Part shown: one piece after another, positions 32,101-43,964 of the stretch
Layout of the letters: each line of letters begins with the position of its first letter
Numbering within the stretch: position 1 is the first letter of the stretch
Source of the DNA: Canna indica
Lineage: Eukaryota; Streptophyta; Magnoliopsida; Zingiberales; Cannaceae
Direction of reading: 5' to 3'
NCBI GenBank assembly: GCA_034359265.1
Contig: CP136891.1
Coordinates: 12,538,501 to 12,602,500 of the forward strand
DNA length: 64,000 bases
Notes under the pieces: generated by a model
What the model was told of the DNA's origin: nothing
The model's input: only the letters and a program-made list of their open reading frames with translations
Database searches by the model: none
Program-made: the position numbers and the translations under genes

Positions 32101-35100
32101 AGACGATTTTACGATCTCAGGTATCAAAATCGAGCTGACCCGCGGTCCCGCACCCAAACTCGTTTCTGGGTAAACTCGCATAAACTCGCGAGTAAAGTCG
32201 GGTGAACTCAGTTTGATGATAATTATTATGGATTGAACTTGTACTTTTATATTTTTTCTTTGAGTCATTGTGTGTGCTTTATTATGGACTTAGAATGCTT
32301 CATTAGGTATGGATTAGACTTGTTCTCTTATATTTTATCTTTATGTGTGCTTTATTAAGGAGTTGAATTGCTTAATTATGAATTTCATGTTATATTAGAT
32401 TATATTTTTGTAGCATAATAGTTTTTAAAATATTTTTTTAATATCATGTAAACTCTTGCGAGTTTACAAGTCGAGTTTACGGAGGCTCCACGAGTTTACT
32501 TAAACTCTCGAGTTTAACAACCTTAGTTATTAGCATGTGTGATTCAGTAGACATCATATTCTCATGTCACGAACAAATCCCTTTTGAACTTATGACCTGC
32601 AGATGGTGATTCATGGTGAATCACCCTTAATTGATGTTGATTTCATCATGTTTGCCATGACTCAACAACACCTCTTGAACTTGTGATCTGCAGTTTGATT
32701 TTTTTAACATATATCATATTATTTTGTTGATACTCTGGACCAATTAATGAATTTTCATTCTAAATTCCTTGGGGTCTGTTCACAAATGAAACACTTGTTG
32801 TGCACAAGAATAGTCTCAATCACCTCAGAAAACGATGAAATAGGCATACTGCTGTTCGATGGCAATGAAAACTTGCAGAAGGCATAAAAAGCTGACTAGG
32901 TAAATGGCATCAATACTAATCCACAAATAATTTCTCAATAAAAAAATCTCTACCTAACGAGATGACTGCACTAATATATTACCAACATGTCTGAGATCAT
33001 TATGGAGGTAAATGGATAAAGGAAAATTATCAAAGTCAGAAGAATATTTTTTTATGAATGGGATTGCTTGTTGTTCAGGCTGAGGCGAAGAGGAAATTTG
33101 ACAACTTATGCATAAATTTTTTCACATAAGCTATAGAAGTACACAAGATAATCCAGTAAGTATAAAAGCTAGTTACTATTTTCTGAAGAAATGTACCTAA
33201 ATAAAGGAATGTCAAGCTCTGATGAACTAACCACACGGCCATGCTCTGAAGTTCCAATAATGTGATCATATCCACCCTATAAATTACAAATGATTCCCTT
33301 ACAAAAGATGATTTCTTCTATGTTTTAAAATATCAACAGCAAGGAGTCTCATCTTCGTTACCTTATGTGGGCAATTTCTGAAGACACTACTAAGATTTGA
33401 AGCATATCTGACTTTGTACCCCCAATACAAACCCATTTGTTCTCTTGGACTGGAGGAGGCAACAACTTTTTTAAAACCATCTAGATAGATATAGTTAGCG
33501 TAACAATCAGGACTTGCCTTAAATACAGTAAAACAAGTTGCTTATTACAAAATAGAGCAGCACATGAAATCAAACAAATTAAATGTCAAATTGCATTCCA
33601 GACAAAAATATCATCTTTCAAACAACAAGAGAAACAAACAAATAATTGCATTGTATCACTGTATAAAAGTGACCGAAGGCAGAAATATAAGATGCCATGA
33701 AATAGCTTCCGGTAGCCATGCCCATGGATGCATGGCAGATGACCTTCCAAAAGCCATTGATGAAGTTGCTGGAGATACTGACCATCCCAGGATTCAAGCA
33801 AAAACATATCAAATATGTCAGGAACAATTAAGAATGCTTTGTGATCAAGGGCTTTGTTCAGTTGCTCATGATGCATATTAATTTGCAACAAATGGCCATT
33901 TTATTATAAATTGTGGGTTATTTGCAGCCATTTGCGGCAAATGAATTAGTGGCATGGGCAACCAATACTAAAAAAATGTACGTGGAAAAAATTAGAAAAA
34001 AAAAGAATTCCAAAAGACTCTGATACTTTTCCTTATCTCTTATCATTTCTCTTTCAGCACAACATACACTTTACTTCTATTTTCAACATTTCTGATGCAT
34101 TATTTACTGTCAAGGTTTAAGGTGTTGGTTCAGTACCAATTTTGGTCGCCAGTACCAGATATGGTGTTGAGTGGTGTATCAAAAACATGATTTGGGTCAG
34201 TACAAGTTGGCACCAGGAGGAAGAATCGGAGACACTGACCCAAAGAAGTGGGTTATCTGAGGCAGCAATTGCAGGAGAGAGGGGTAACAAGGCTGCAATG
34301 AAAAAGAGTTGGGTTTGGTCTACAATCAACAATCTGTCAATATAAGGGTTGCATTTTAACCAGTCTGACTGTTGCATCCTGGTCTGCAATCAGTGATCAG
34401 TCAAATTGGTATGCATAGTTAAGGATGACTAACTCATGTTTATTGAAACATTTCTTAGGTGTCGTTTGGTTGACACAACTTCATGTAGGAAGTTGTACTT
34501 CCTAGGAAGTTGCATTTTCTGGCCTTGTTTGGTTGACACACTTCCTGCGAGGAAGTACAACTTTCTCAGGAAGTGTGAAGTAACTTATCTAGGCGGACCT
34601 AGGTAAGTTGCACTTCCTGTGTTGTATTTAAAAGAAAAAGACAATTATATCCTCACATTTGGATTTAATGCTACACTTAATTTATGTTTTCAATGTTATG
34701 AAATTAGATAATTAATAAATTCTTGACTTATTTATTTTATTTTAATTTATATTTGAACAAAATATGTAATTTTTTATATTAACTTCAAATAAAAATTAAT
34801 TTTTTATATACAATAAATTATATATTATATTAGTTATATATGAAAAAATTATATTATATTTTACACATATGTGTTAAAATAATAATTTATAAATAAATTT
34901 TATTTTTTTCATATATTCTAATATATATTTTATTTACAAATAATTTTTTCATATATTTTAATTTACAAATAAAATATTAATTTATAAAAAGAAGGGTATA
35001 TTGGTCATTTGATGGTTACTTCCTAGGAAGTACTCATGTCAACCAAACATGTTACTGATGGGATTCAAGTTGCACTTCCTATCCAGTATTTTTTTGTCAA

Positions 35101-38100
35101 CCAAACACATTTTTGATACTTCCCAAGAAATATAGGTAGAAAGTTAATTCATGGGAATTGCAACTTTCCATAGGAATTTACTTCCCGTGTCAACCAAACG
35201 AGACCTTAAAAATAGACATTTGAGAAGATCACTAGAAAGCATCTCTATTGCAATGCATAAAAACAAATGACATTTTGCTGACAGATTAGATAAGCAAGTA
35301 AGCTGATTCAAAAGTTAAAGTGTGAACTTCATGCAAGACTTTCTTGTAAAAGGTAGTGTCTGCATATTAAAGAATTGATTGGAAGAAACGTCAAAAACTA
35401 GAGAAATAAGAAGAACCATCTTGAAAAAGGTAGTGTTGCCAGTTATCCAATTTTTAGAATATACCAGAAAGAACAAACAATTCAGCGTACCTATTTCAGC
35501 ATTACGATTGTCTCCCATCGCTACAGTTACACGCTTTCCAGGTTCCAGAACTTCCTCAACCAACACATTCTATGAAGGTACTCTAATGTTATTCAAAGGC
35601 TTTGCACAAATAAAGGAACTTGACAAAGAAGACAAAAGAATCATAAAAAGTAAAATTTGAATTACAGTTATCTTTTTGAGAATGCTATGAATATAAAGCA
35701 TAGATAATGTCATCTAATGGCTTAAGCTTAAGATGGAACAGAAACATAAGGGCATGTGATTGGCTTTGCCCAACAAAGGGAACTTCGCAAAGAAGACAAA
35801 AGAATTATAAAAAATAAAATATGAGTCGCAGTTATCTTTTTTGAGAGTGCTATGAATATAAAGCATAGATCATGACTCATCTAATAGCTTAATTAGATGG
35901 AACAGAACACATTAGGGCACGGTGATTGAATCAACGCTGCGCTTTTAAAAATTATATATACATCAAGTTTCTCATATTGGGCTTGGGCAACCCAATTCAC
36001 CTTCTGACATGTGGCATGATGTTAAATATAAATGAATGAATCATTTCACACAAAATGGCAGATACAATAGAAATTCTCAACCCGCGAGAGGACCTCTGGC
36101 TCTATCTACTATCATAAAATGTAGCATTGCACACCAGTACTCTTGGGCTGATGCAGCATATATGGTACAAGACCAATACAAGCTTTTGTGTAATTTTAAA
36201 GTAATGATATATCTATAATTCGCCTCATGATCATATACATCATCTATGACCATAACATATTTTGTGCTTAATATCTTAACAAAAATCACTATTGCTAACT
36301 TAATCTGAAATAGTAATCAAATGTCCTTTAAACCAAAATGGGGCTACCAAATAATTTCATAGACAATCATCAGATTTGAATTCATGAAGAGATGCATTTG
36401 TCTATCTTGATATATCTAGTGTCACAATGACCATACTACCAGAGGCATCCAGTAGCAAAATACTATAATGAGATAAATTAATGCCAACACATCAACTAAG
36501 TAATTTTTTTATAGTTATATGCATGCTTGGTTCAGTCTAACATGATTGGACTTGTAGCACACACCTTATAATAAGGGATTGTATCAATTAAAAGAGTCCC
36601 ATCTTGAAATTGAATACTAAATAAAAATCCTGCAGTTGTCAATAAGACAATAAACCAGCATCTGTTGAACTAGTGTAGAATGCTGAAGTCACAAATCAAG
36701 ATTCAAGAATATTGTAGATCACAGCAAGTTTCAAGTAAAACATTATACAGAAGCTACTGAAAGGAAAACATTTATAAGCTGTAAGGAGGACAAACCTTAT
36801 TTAACCCCACATCTACCAGTGTGCCCTCTGAACTTGTAGGATTGGCATCTAAGGTGACACCTGCATAAATTGAATGACTCGTGTTTAGTGATTAGTGAAC
36901 AAGTCATCCTATACAAGCTCTAATCATAATTTTAGAAAACAGGTTTAGAATCGAGAGGAGCCTTGGCATCATGGAAAGGCTGTTCTTCTGTGAGACTATG
37001 ACTAACACAATCAGAGTTTGGAGCAAAGCAAGAATCTGTGTACCTGCAGGGTCTGGTTCCATGTATGGACCCTGATAGTAGCATTGTGCATTGGAACACA
37101 AATGCACAAAATTAAAATGATGGAAAGCTAGAACAGCTGAGCATGTATAAAATGGTGGTAAATAAGGAGATATGAGAAACATAACATCAAGGAAAAAGGA
37201 AAAAAATATTGTGTCCGTCCTTTATTAAACAGGTTACTTGAAATTAAGACTACAGCAGGATCAATGATGCTGTCAATAAAGAAAGGAGTGCATATGGATA
37301 GCGTAACCAAAACATGAAAAAGAAAACAAAGGCAAGACATAACAAAATGCTTGAATATTCTCCAATTTTGATACTTGCTCGAATAGTTTCACTCAAATGC
37401 TCTAAGCTTGCATATCTTACTGCATTGGAATGAGAAGAGGAGGAATGACTCACCTTCACGAAATGGACACCATTCATGTTTGCGTAGGTGATGAGGAGCA
37501 TCAAGAGGAGGAAGCAAACCCTGAATCAAAATTTTAAAAATGCATTAAAGACTTGTTTAGAGGAACTTCAAAATGAAAAAATGAATTTCTGCAATCAGTA
37601 ATATCTACAACAATCTTTTCTCACCACAAATTTCAAGCCTTTATGCATTGGGAAGAGACGGCGGCGCAAGTACTGTGGTGTTTCCAAGTACTGCAGTACC
37701 CTCACAAGAAACCACGCACCACTTTCACTCTCATCCTCATTTTCTGTTGTTCTAGCTACAGAATTCTCATCTGATGATGCTTTATTGTCAAACACCACTA
37801 CCTGCTTAAACAGAATGCACTGTCAGGAAAGAGTGTGTATGAATGAACGTATCTGAAAACAAACCCACAAACCTCCAGATCACTATTGTTTAGGTGGAAG
37901 AGACGTTAGGACCTTGCTGCATAGGTCAATGAATAGGGTGAAAGAATTAAGATTACTCAAGCCACAGAAATGGTGGGAAAACACACAGAACGGACAAATA
38001 GGGATCAATGCCCAGGTCTTCTACAAGGGACAGAGATGGACTAGCATCCATGAGAAGGAATGGTCGCTTAGAATGACTCGTTATTACAATGAAAACAAAA

Positions 38101-38500
38101 GAAAAAAGAAGAGAGCTTTAATTGAGTCTTTTATTTGAAACAAAAAGATTAATTCGACACGGAAAAGCTCACCTCGTCCATCCGGAAAACGGTGGCCGCA
38201 CGAGCAACCTGACCTGCCAGCTGCGATCAATAAAAAGGAAGGTCAAGCAATAAGCGCTGCCACTATCAAATCACTACTCAAGATTCATGAACAAACATAA
38301 CATACGAGGGTGGCGAGCTCGAGGGACTGAGCGTTGTCAATGATGGAGCCGGCGACGGCGATGCTGACAGTTGGCTTCTGCATCCTCTTCTTCACCTTAC
38401 CCTCCTTCCTTCTCCTCTTCTTGTCGTTACTGCCGCTCCCATCGCGGGGCTGGCCATCGTCGTTATTGGCGGCTTCCACCCTTTTCATGGCTCCTGGCAA
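29168..38500 (-). CDS. SPOUT1: SPOUT-domain RNA methyltransferase, C9orf114/SPOUT1 (CENP-32) homologue
   Basis: This is an intact eleven-exon minus-strand gene for 350 residues: 38306-38500, 38173-38220, 37625-37801, 37454-37520, 36796-36860, 35491-35569, 33362-33480, 33197-33276, 31702-31771, 29338-29415 and 29168-29242. Every junction is GT-AG and frame-consistent. The protein begins with a basic Lys/Arg-rich tail, then KPTVSIAVAGSIIDNAQSLE and LAGQVARAATVFRMDE. It continues with LVRVLQYLETPQYLRRRLF, GLLPPLDAPHHLRKHEWC, SPREQMGLYWGYKVRYAS, GGYDHIIGTSEHG and LLIVFGGLAGLEECIEED, and ends in YLNTCPLQGSRTIRTE plus EAIFISLQYFQEP. These are hallmarks of the DUF171/SPOUT family, whose knotted C-terminal half binds S-adenosylmethionine. 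Human SPOUT1 methylates RNA and supports mitosis. The plant role is inferred. Met1 or Met5 (38488) could start. The introns host several transposons. Confidence 0.9.
30430..30900 (+). repeat. Tandem copies of the hAT leader (TATA hairpin to ATG)
   Basis: The first copy has its hairpin at 30456-30483 and ATG at 30597. The second has its hairpin near 30771-30797 and ATG at 30897. Both are followed or flanked by AAAACGATCTNGCATGGCAGCATT, in the second copy beyond the nested MITE. Compare the transposase leader near 2609-2727, which has the same hairpin and ends TCTGTCGAAATGG. No transposase follows either ATG. Confidence 0.65.
30908..31220. mobile_element. hAT MITE (TAGAGGTGGCAATGG family), copy 1
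   Basis: The termini TAGAGGTGACAATGG and CCATTGCCACCTCTA are inverted repeats. They are flanked by an exact 8-bp duplication, GTTCCAAT (30900-30907 and 31221-31228). The interior is GC-rich, made of GGCACGGCCC and GGCCAGGC words with no transposase. It is inserted into the second leader copy of the older hAT relic. Confidence 0.88.
32068..32522. mobile_element. Terminal-inverted-repeat element with 14-bp flanking duplication
   Basis: The ends GGTTATCAAAATCGCGAG and, inverted, CTCGAGTTTAACAACC are imperfect inverted repeats. The 455-base body begins and ends with arrays of ACTCGCGAGT and GAGTTTAC words around an AT-rich core. Identical 14-base flanks, TTAGTTATTAGCAT, lie at 32054-32067 and 32523-32536. 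This is longer than expected for hAT (8) or Mutator (9) insertions. There is no coding frame. The element sits in the SPOUT gene intron between exons 8 and 9. Confidence 0.65.
34458..35205. mobile_element. PIF/Harbinger (Tourist-like) MITE
   Basis: The termini GGTGTCGTTTGGTTGACAC and, inverted, GTGTCAACCAAACGAGACC have a 3-bp TTA target duplication (34455-34457 and 35206-35208). Internal copies of TTTGGTTGACAC and AACTTCCTAGGAAG-type palindromes occur near both ends around an AT-rich core. There is no transposase. It lies in the SPOUT gene intron between exons 6 and 7. Confidence 0.8.
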
Positions 38501-38639
38501 ATATTTCCCTTTTTGATTCTTTTTCTAGCGGTAGGGCGTCGAGGAGGACGAGGGTTTTGAAGCGGGAGAGAGGACCCGTTGCGAGGTTGGTCCGCGACGG
38601 GTACTTCTTGTCGGGTCGAATCGGTACCCGTAAGGACTA

Positions 38640-38700
38640 AGGATTGATCCAGCCCAAACCAGATGGCTCGATTTAGATGGTCCAAATTAGATGGGCCTAA
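38640..38700 (-). promoter_or_regulatory. Candidate site II (TGGGCY) motifs upstream of the SPOUT gene
   Basis: TGGGCC at 38692-38697 and AGCCCA (TGGGCT on the other strand) at 38651-38656 lie about 150-200 bases upstream of the start codon. Paired TGGGCY elements are typical of plant genes for translation and RNA metabolism, bound by TCP factors. The function is inferred. Confidence 0.35.
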
Positions 38701-38867
38701 TATCATGATGATGCGGAGTTCATTATCCGCTGTAACAAAAAATTAACAAATTGCGTAAAAGCCCCTCCAATTTTTAAATTTATTTTTCACGTGCAAAGAG
38801 TTGTTTTCGTTCTCAGTTCTCATGGACAAGGATCTCTATTTGAAAATGCTAAAATCTTATAATTGTT

Positions 38868-39690
38868 GTACTTACATTTAATAAAATGCTCATAATTATT
38901 AATAAAATTATAATAATGCTCATATTATTTTGAGTGGTTAGGAAGATTATAATTCATGTCCCGATTGTTCCTGACCGACCCAACCTAAAAAATCGAGAAA
39001 AATTATGTCCCGATTTTGTCTATCCTGGTTCAAAATCGGGACAGAATCAGGACATAAAAAAATTATCCAGATTAAAAATCGTGTTGGGACCAAGACATTG
39101 ACTAAAAAATCGAGATTGTCATGTCCCGATCCGATTAATATATATTATATACATTTAAAATATGAGTATTATTATATTCTTTTAATAATTCAAAGATTTT
39201 TTAATTATTCATAATAATTATAAGTAATTTATTATGCATGAATATTGAGAGAATTATTAATATGGAGTTTCAGAAGGATATAATATTTTTCATATATCTG
39301 CGTAATCTTCAAAGTATTTGAAGTGACATGTAGATGCACTCCCATGTCAGTGTCATTAAGGTAGCATTTATTTTCGTGAGACAGTAGCTTCAAAAGATAT
39401 GAATAATAACTAATAAGACAAGAATGATTATTTCATCACTATTTTAATGAAACAAAAAAAGAAGAAAATAAACAGAGTAACTATTCTCGGTCAAAAGGAT
39501 CCGTATTTAACTGTCATGGCGAGGTAGAGTTCATTGCACACTCTATTCGTCCCGGTCCCATCAACGCCCCCACTATCGGGTCCGGGACCGGGATGACTTT
39601 TTGATGTTTCGACTCAAAATCGAGATAAGATCGGGAGATGCAAAATTCCGATTTGTTCCAACCCGAATTAACCCCTAATTAGCAACACCT
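38868..39690. repeat. Dispersed repeat plus GTCCCGAT-rich repetitive DNA
   Basis: The segment 38868-38952 matches 10712-10790. From 38958 to 39690 the DNA repeats ATGTCCCGATT and AAATCGGGAC words in both orientations at its ends with an AT-rich middle, as in a MITE. No clean terminal repeats or target duplication were found. There is no gene. Confidence 0.4.
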
Positions 39691-39989
39691 GAGTCCATCT
39701 ATATTTACTAACTTTTTTTGACTCAACAAAAAAAATAATCCATTTTTAGATTCTACTCCACAAAAGATATTAATGCGTATTTGTCCCTGCCACCTTGCAT
39801 GTGCTCATTGATAGATTCATGATGCGTCGCGACAAACCGACCACGACCAACCTTTCGCTCTCGCTTGAGTGACGTCCACGCCCAAATCGCGTGTCTCCAA
39901 CTCACACCCACTTAGCTTTGTTCACCTTCGCATCTCCCTGCGACGTCACCGTGAACTCGCTCGCATCTTGCGCACGCACCACCGCTCGC

Positions 39990-39995
39990 CACGTG
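39990..39995. promoter_or_regulatory. G-box CACGTG
   Basis: A palindromic CACGTG lies about 180 bases upstream of the TATA box of the serine-rich gene. TGACGT and GACGTCA cores occur nearby (about 39870 and 39940). These are typical bZIP/bHLH sites. Function is inferred from sequence only. Confidence 0.35.
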
Positions 39996-40166
39996 GGTCT
40001 TCTCCTCAAATCTAACCGATGGCCGTGTCTCCTGGACTTCACTTGCCACTAGTTTAATAGTTTGGTCATTGAGCCAACACCACTTCGAATTTTGAGGTAC
40101 AGTGAAAGCTCGAAACTTTCCCGATGCAATACCCCTGATTTAGATTGAAACCGGAAGAGAGTCCGC

Positions 40167-40174
40167 CTATAAAA
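40167..40174 (+). promoter_or_regulatory. TATA box of the serine-rich gene
   Basis: CTATAAAA sits about 215 bases upstream of the ATG at 40389, leaving room for a leader of about 180 bases that is C- and T-rich. It is the best TATA match in this upstream region. Confidence 0.5.
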
Positions 40175-40388
40175 CCAGGCGCCATTGTGTGAGACACACT
40201 TTGCTGCTTTGGCTTCTCCGGCCACCACCACCACCTCCTCTCCTTCGTGTCTCTCTACTCCATCTTTAATTTCTGTCTCTTTTCGCCAAATATGTTGACT
40301 TAGAGTGAATCTAAAAAGTTAAGGTATAAAGCTTACTCATCCGATTCTATATAATTTGATTTTGATCTCCCTGGTAGCATTTTATAGC

Positions 40389-40703
40389 ATGGCGTCTACT
40401 TCTATCGAAGCCAGCAAGGAACAGCAGCAAGAGCACCACCACATCCGTCAGCACCATCAGCTGCTGCAGGGAGCTCCGTCTCCGCGGAAGCTAAGGAGAA
40501 GTTTGTCCAACAACTCGTCGTTCGGCGGCGGTAAAGCGACCGCGGCAAAGTGCGTGTGCGCTCCGCCCACGCACGCTGGGTCGTTCAAGTGCCGCCTCCA
40601 CAGAGTGAATTCCCACGGCCGCTCTGCGCCGCCGCCGCTCGTCTCCTCACCTCATCAGCCAGCGGAAACGTTTGCTTCTAGCTTCGACGCCGCTGCTGCA
40701 TGA
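40389..40703 (+). CDS. Small plant serine-rich protein of unknown function
   Basis: This is a single exon of 104 residues. It has a glutamine/histidine-rich N-terminus (KEQQQEHHHIRQHHQLLQ), a basic-serine stretch (SPRKLRRSLSNNSSFGGG), and the conserved core KCVCAPPTHAGSFKCRLHR near residues 54-73. An alanine-rich tail follows. The C-x-CAP-x-TH-x-GSF-x-CRLHR signature identifies the plant family usually annotated as serine-rich protein-related. No biochemical role is known to me. MASTSIEAS at 40389 is chosen over an upstream in-frame Met at 40356 because relatives start near this point and the upstream residues are hydrophobic and atypical. No signal peptide is evident. Confidence 0.8.
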   Translation: MASTSIEASKEQQQEHHHIRQHHQLLQGAPSPRKLRRSLSNNSSFGGGKATAAKCVCAPPTHAGSFKCRLHRVNSHGRSAPPPLVSSPHQPAETFASSFDAAAA

Positions 40704-43700
40704 GGCTGTCTAAAGAAAATACAGTAGATTTGGTTCTACTTCTGAAGCTTGGACGATGGTGAGCCAATTGGAGTGATGAGAAATGCAACGAAGATGAATT
40801 GCGCAGTGAAGTTTCTTGAGCAAATGATAAAAAGATAAGATGCTAAATGAATAAATGATCATAATAAATTGGCAAGTCGATACTCTGGTCTTGTGAGCTT
40901 TACCTGGAATGCTATTATCAAAACAAAATGTGATGAAAAGTTGAAAACAAGGTCCAACAAGCAAATATTATATAATTTCTATATAAATGTTACGCACCAG
41001 CCTCTAGCAAGTAGCAATCAGTACTATCGACAACTGTTGCAAGAACAAGTAAGCATGTCAACAAAATAATTGAATCTATAGAGGAACAACTAAGAAGGAT
41101 ATAAGTTGATCTAAGCACAAAGGTTGGGCTTCAAAGTTCAATCACATCATATGAACTTCAAAATGAATCAAAAGCACACAGAGGTGATGGATAAGTTCCT
41201 AACTTCCCATTAGGCAATATTAAGAACTACTATTTTAAGATAAAGGACCATAATAAAATTTGATTCAGGTGAACCAAGCCAGATAACCACAAATTCCAGG
41301 AACTGCTGGAACCTCGTTGGCCAAACTAGAATGCCAAGTTTCCACATGAATATTTAGAAATGTAGACTTGATTACAAAAAGGGCTCTTGCTTTTCAGTTT
41401 CAGTTACATGCTCTGGCTTGTGCATGCTATGTAGAAGAATGATTAACAGGAAAGAATAGAAAGTGAAATAGTAGCACTAGTATTTTATACTCTGATACTT
41501 TGCTGGAAAAAATCAAACTAGCTCATCAAAAGATTGCTACTATTTGAATACACTAGTATTTTACTGGAATAAATAAACTAGCTCAAACAAAAGAAGAGAA
41601 CTGCAATCCTTAGATAGCGCTAAAAATCATAAAGAACTCAAACAGCTAAGAGAACAATATCCAATTGCTATCTGACCCCTCGAGGATCCCTAGGAAAGTT
41701 TTTCTCGAGTCCCACCACCATTCTCCTATGCAGCTTGCAAAATCAGGTATTCCACCTTGTACCTTGGAGGATCTATAAGCTGAAAGAAACAAGATTCTAA
41801 TCAAATGTCAGATTCCAATATTTTACCTTATTTGATTTAGATGACAACGTTCCAAGGTATCATACAATGAAAGTTTAAAGGCAGCAAAAACAAAAGCTCA
41901 TTCACGCCACTCAAGTGAATATGAAAAGCAAAATAATACTAAGTCTTATGATGGAAACACCAGCCGCAAAAAGATAAACCAATAGCTCATTTATTCTAAC
42001 TATGATGTAGTAACAGGTGCAATCATTAATTTTTTTTCCAATGTGGCAATCTAGATACGTGCCCAACATCTAAATTTATAAAGATAAACCACAAGAATTA
42101 CTAAAGAAAAAGAACTTTAAAACTTTTAGTAAGCTAATGTCAAGAAGGGTTATAGCCATAATGTTATCATAACGTCGTGGTCATCAAGAAGATCCTTTTC
42201 ATGTGCATGATGGCTATTAAGCGAATTATTATTATAGAAAAACAGATACATTCATCTTATGTTTTTCCTGGCTTCCTGCAAGCTTGAATAATGGAATTTG
42301 GAACAACTCATGGAGGGAACATAAGCTTTAAGGCAACCCAAGCACTGAAAACCATATTATCCGTATATTTCTCTATTGAGTTTTTGAATTGATTTCCTCA
42401 TTTTAGGCCATCCTTCTAAAATCCTCAAGCATCAATGTGATGGATACTTTTTAATGCATAGTTTTTGAATATATTCCACATAACATATTTGATGTTGCAA
42501 AGGCCATAAAATCCTCTCAATGTTACTTCAGTACTTCCAACAAGTTTGATAACAGCAAATTATGGTTAATACCGTAAAACAGTTGTTATTGTTTGAGTAA
42601 ATATTTCTGATGCTGAAACAACATTAGAATTTATGCAACTAAAAAATGGTGAATTCAAATAAGCAAGGAGCAGTTCTTTCATTTTACTAATTTGCAAAAT
42701 TCTTCAGAATAATGAAAATGATATATGGATCCCTGCATCTAATCAAACTAATCCATAAAGGTAGGAAGGCCCTTTTACTGCAGGTAACACACTCAAATGT
42801 CCCTGAAGAAGAGCTAATGCTGTAGTTGGTGGAGAAACAACAAGAAAAATAAAAGAAATTAAGCAGAGAAGAAAGTTATTAACTGGACTAATGCAAAATA
42901 TAGATACAGAATTTCAACAAAATGAATAAAGCTATATGGCATACTATCTACCTTGATGGTTCATCATGTTTAATATCCTACCGAGTTCGTATTTCATATG
43001 ATTTATTTTGTTTGGCGTTCTACCAATCTTTAGAAAAGAAATGAGATACTTCCTAATAGCAACTCTAATGCTATGTTTGATAACTCGACAATGAAATAAA
43101 GAAAATGCTATAGAGAATTTTTTCTCTCTAGACATTTTGCAATATTCAGGGTGACAAAAGAGATCTTGGCACTATGGTAGGGTTGTCCTTTGCAACCTAG
43201 GTGATCAAGGTTCAAGTTGAGTGGAGTGTGTCTCATGTCTGTATGTATTGAATCTTTGTGAATCCAAATTTGTCTACTAGACTTAAATTTATGATAATAT
43301 ATAGGAATTTTGATAGAAATCGAATGAAATGTTATCAAAATGTGTAGTCCATATGCTAAGTTTCTAACAACTTCATCCTATTTTCCATGTAGTTTCTTCT
43401 GAAGTCAATCAAGACGAAGTTTATAACTTAAATTCCCTTTCATACCATCCACAGCATGTCATACATTTAAAATTCTCTGTTTTGCATTGAATTAAACCTT
43501 GTGCTTGGAGGTAAAGTAACAACAAATTATCATATTGTCCTCAAAACATATCAACACTAAAATAAATATTGGAGCATTTTTAATACAATAATGAGACAAA
43601 TAGATCATTGATTGCTTATCCATTTCTCATCAAAGGACATAGAAGATTTGTACCATCCTACTAGGATATATAGTAAATGATTTTCAATTTGATTTGTAGA

Positions 43701-43964
43701 CTTGTTGCTTACCACTTGAGAAGCACTCTTAGATAGTTCGAATCCTTTGGACGTTTCTAAAGATATAATTGATAGGGAGGGCAGTACACAAAAAATACAA
43801 ACTATTGTGACATGAGAAAGATCAGGAATCTTATTTGAAGATCAACCAGAAACTAAAGCATAAAACTAAAATAACAAACCGGCAAAGAAGAAATAGCAGC
43901 AGTTACATGAAAAAAAGGGAAGTGAAAATGCAGTATAAACAAAATATATAGCACCTGAGTTTGC
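40704..43964. other. Convergent intergenic region with one exon-like segment
   Basis: This is mostly AT-rich DNA with no recognised gene. On the minus strand, 41726-41779 follows a good acceptor (TTTCTTTCAG) and reads LIDPPRYKVEYLILQAA then stop. It could be a terminal exon or part of a 3' UTR of the SET gene or of an unrecognised gene. Nothing else supports it. Confidence 0.35.

Noticed and set aside
33586..33891. Overlapping 101-codon (-) and 105-codon (+) open frames in a SPOUT intron
   Set aside because: Neither matches the SPOUT family or another family, and spliced exons 6 and 7 join correctly without them.
34117..34389. Minus-strand 90-codon frame beginning MQTRMQQSDW
   Set aside because: It lies in intron DNA near repetitive GGTTTAAGG-type sequence, with no domain or splice support.
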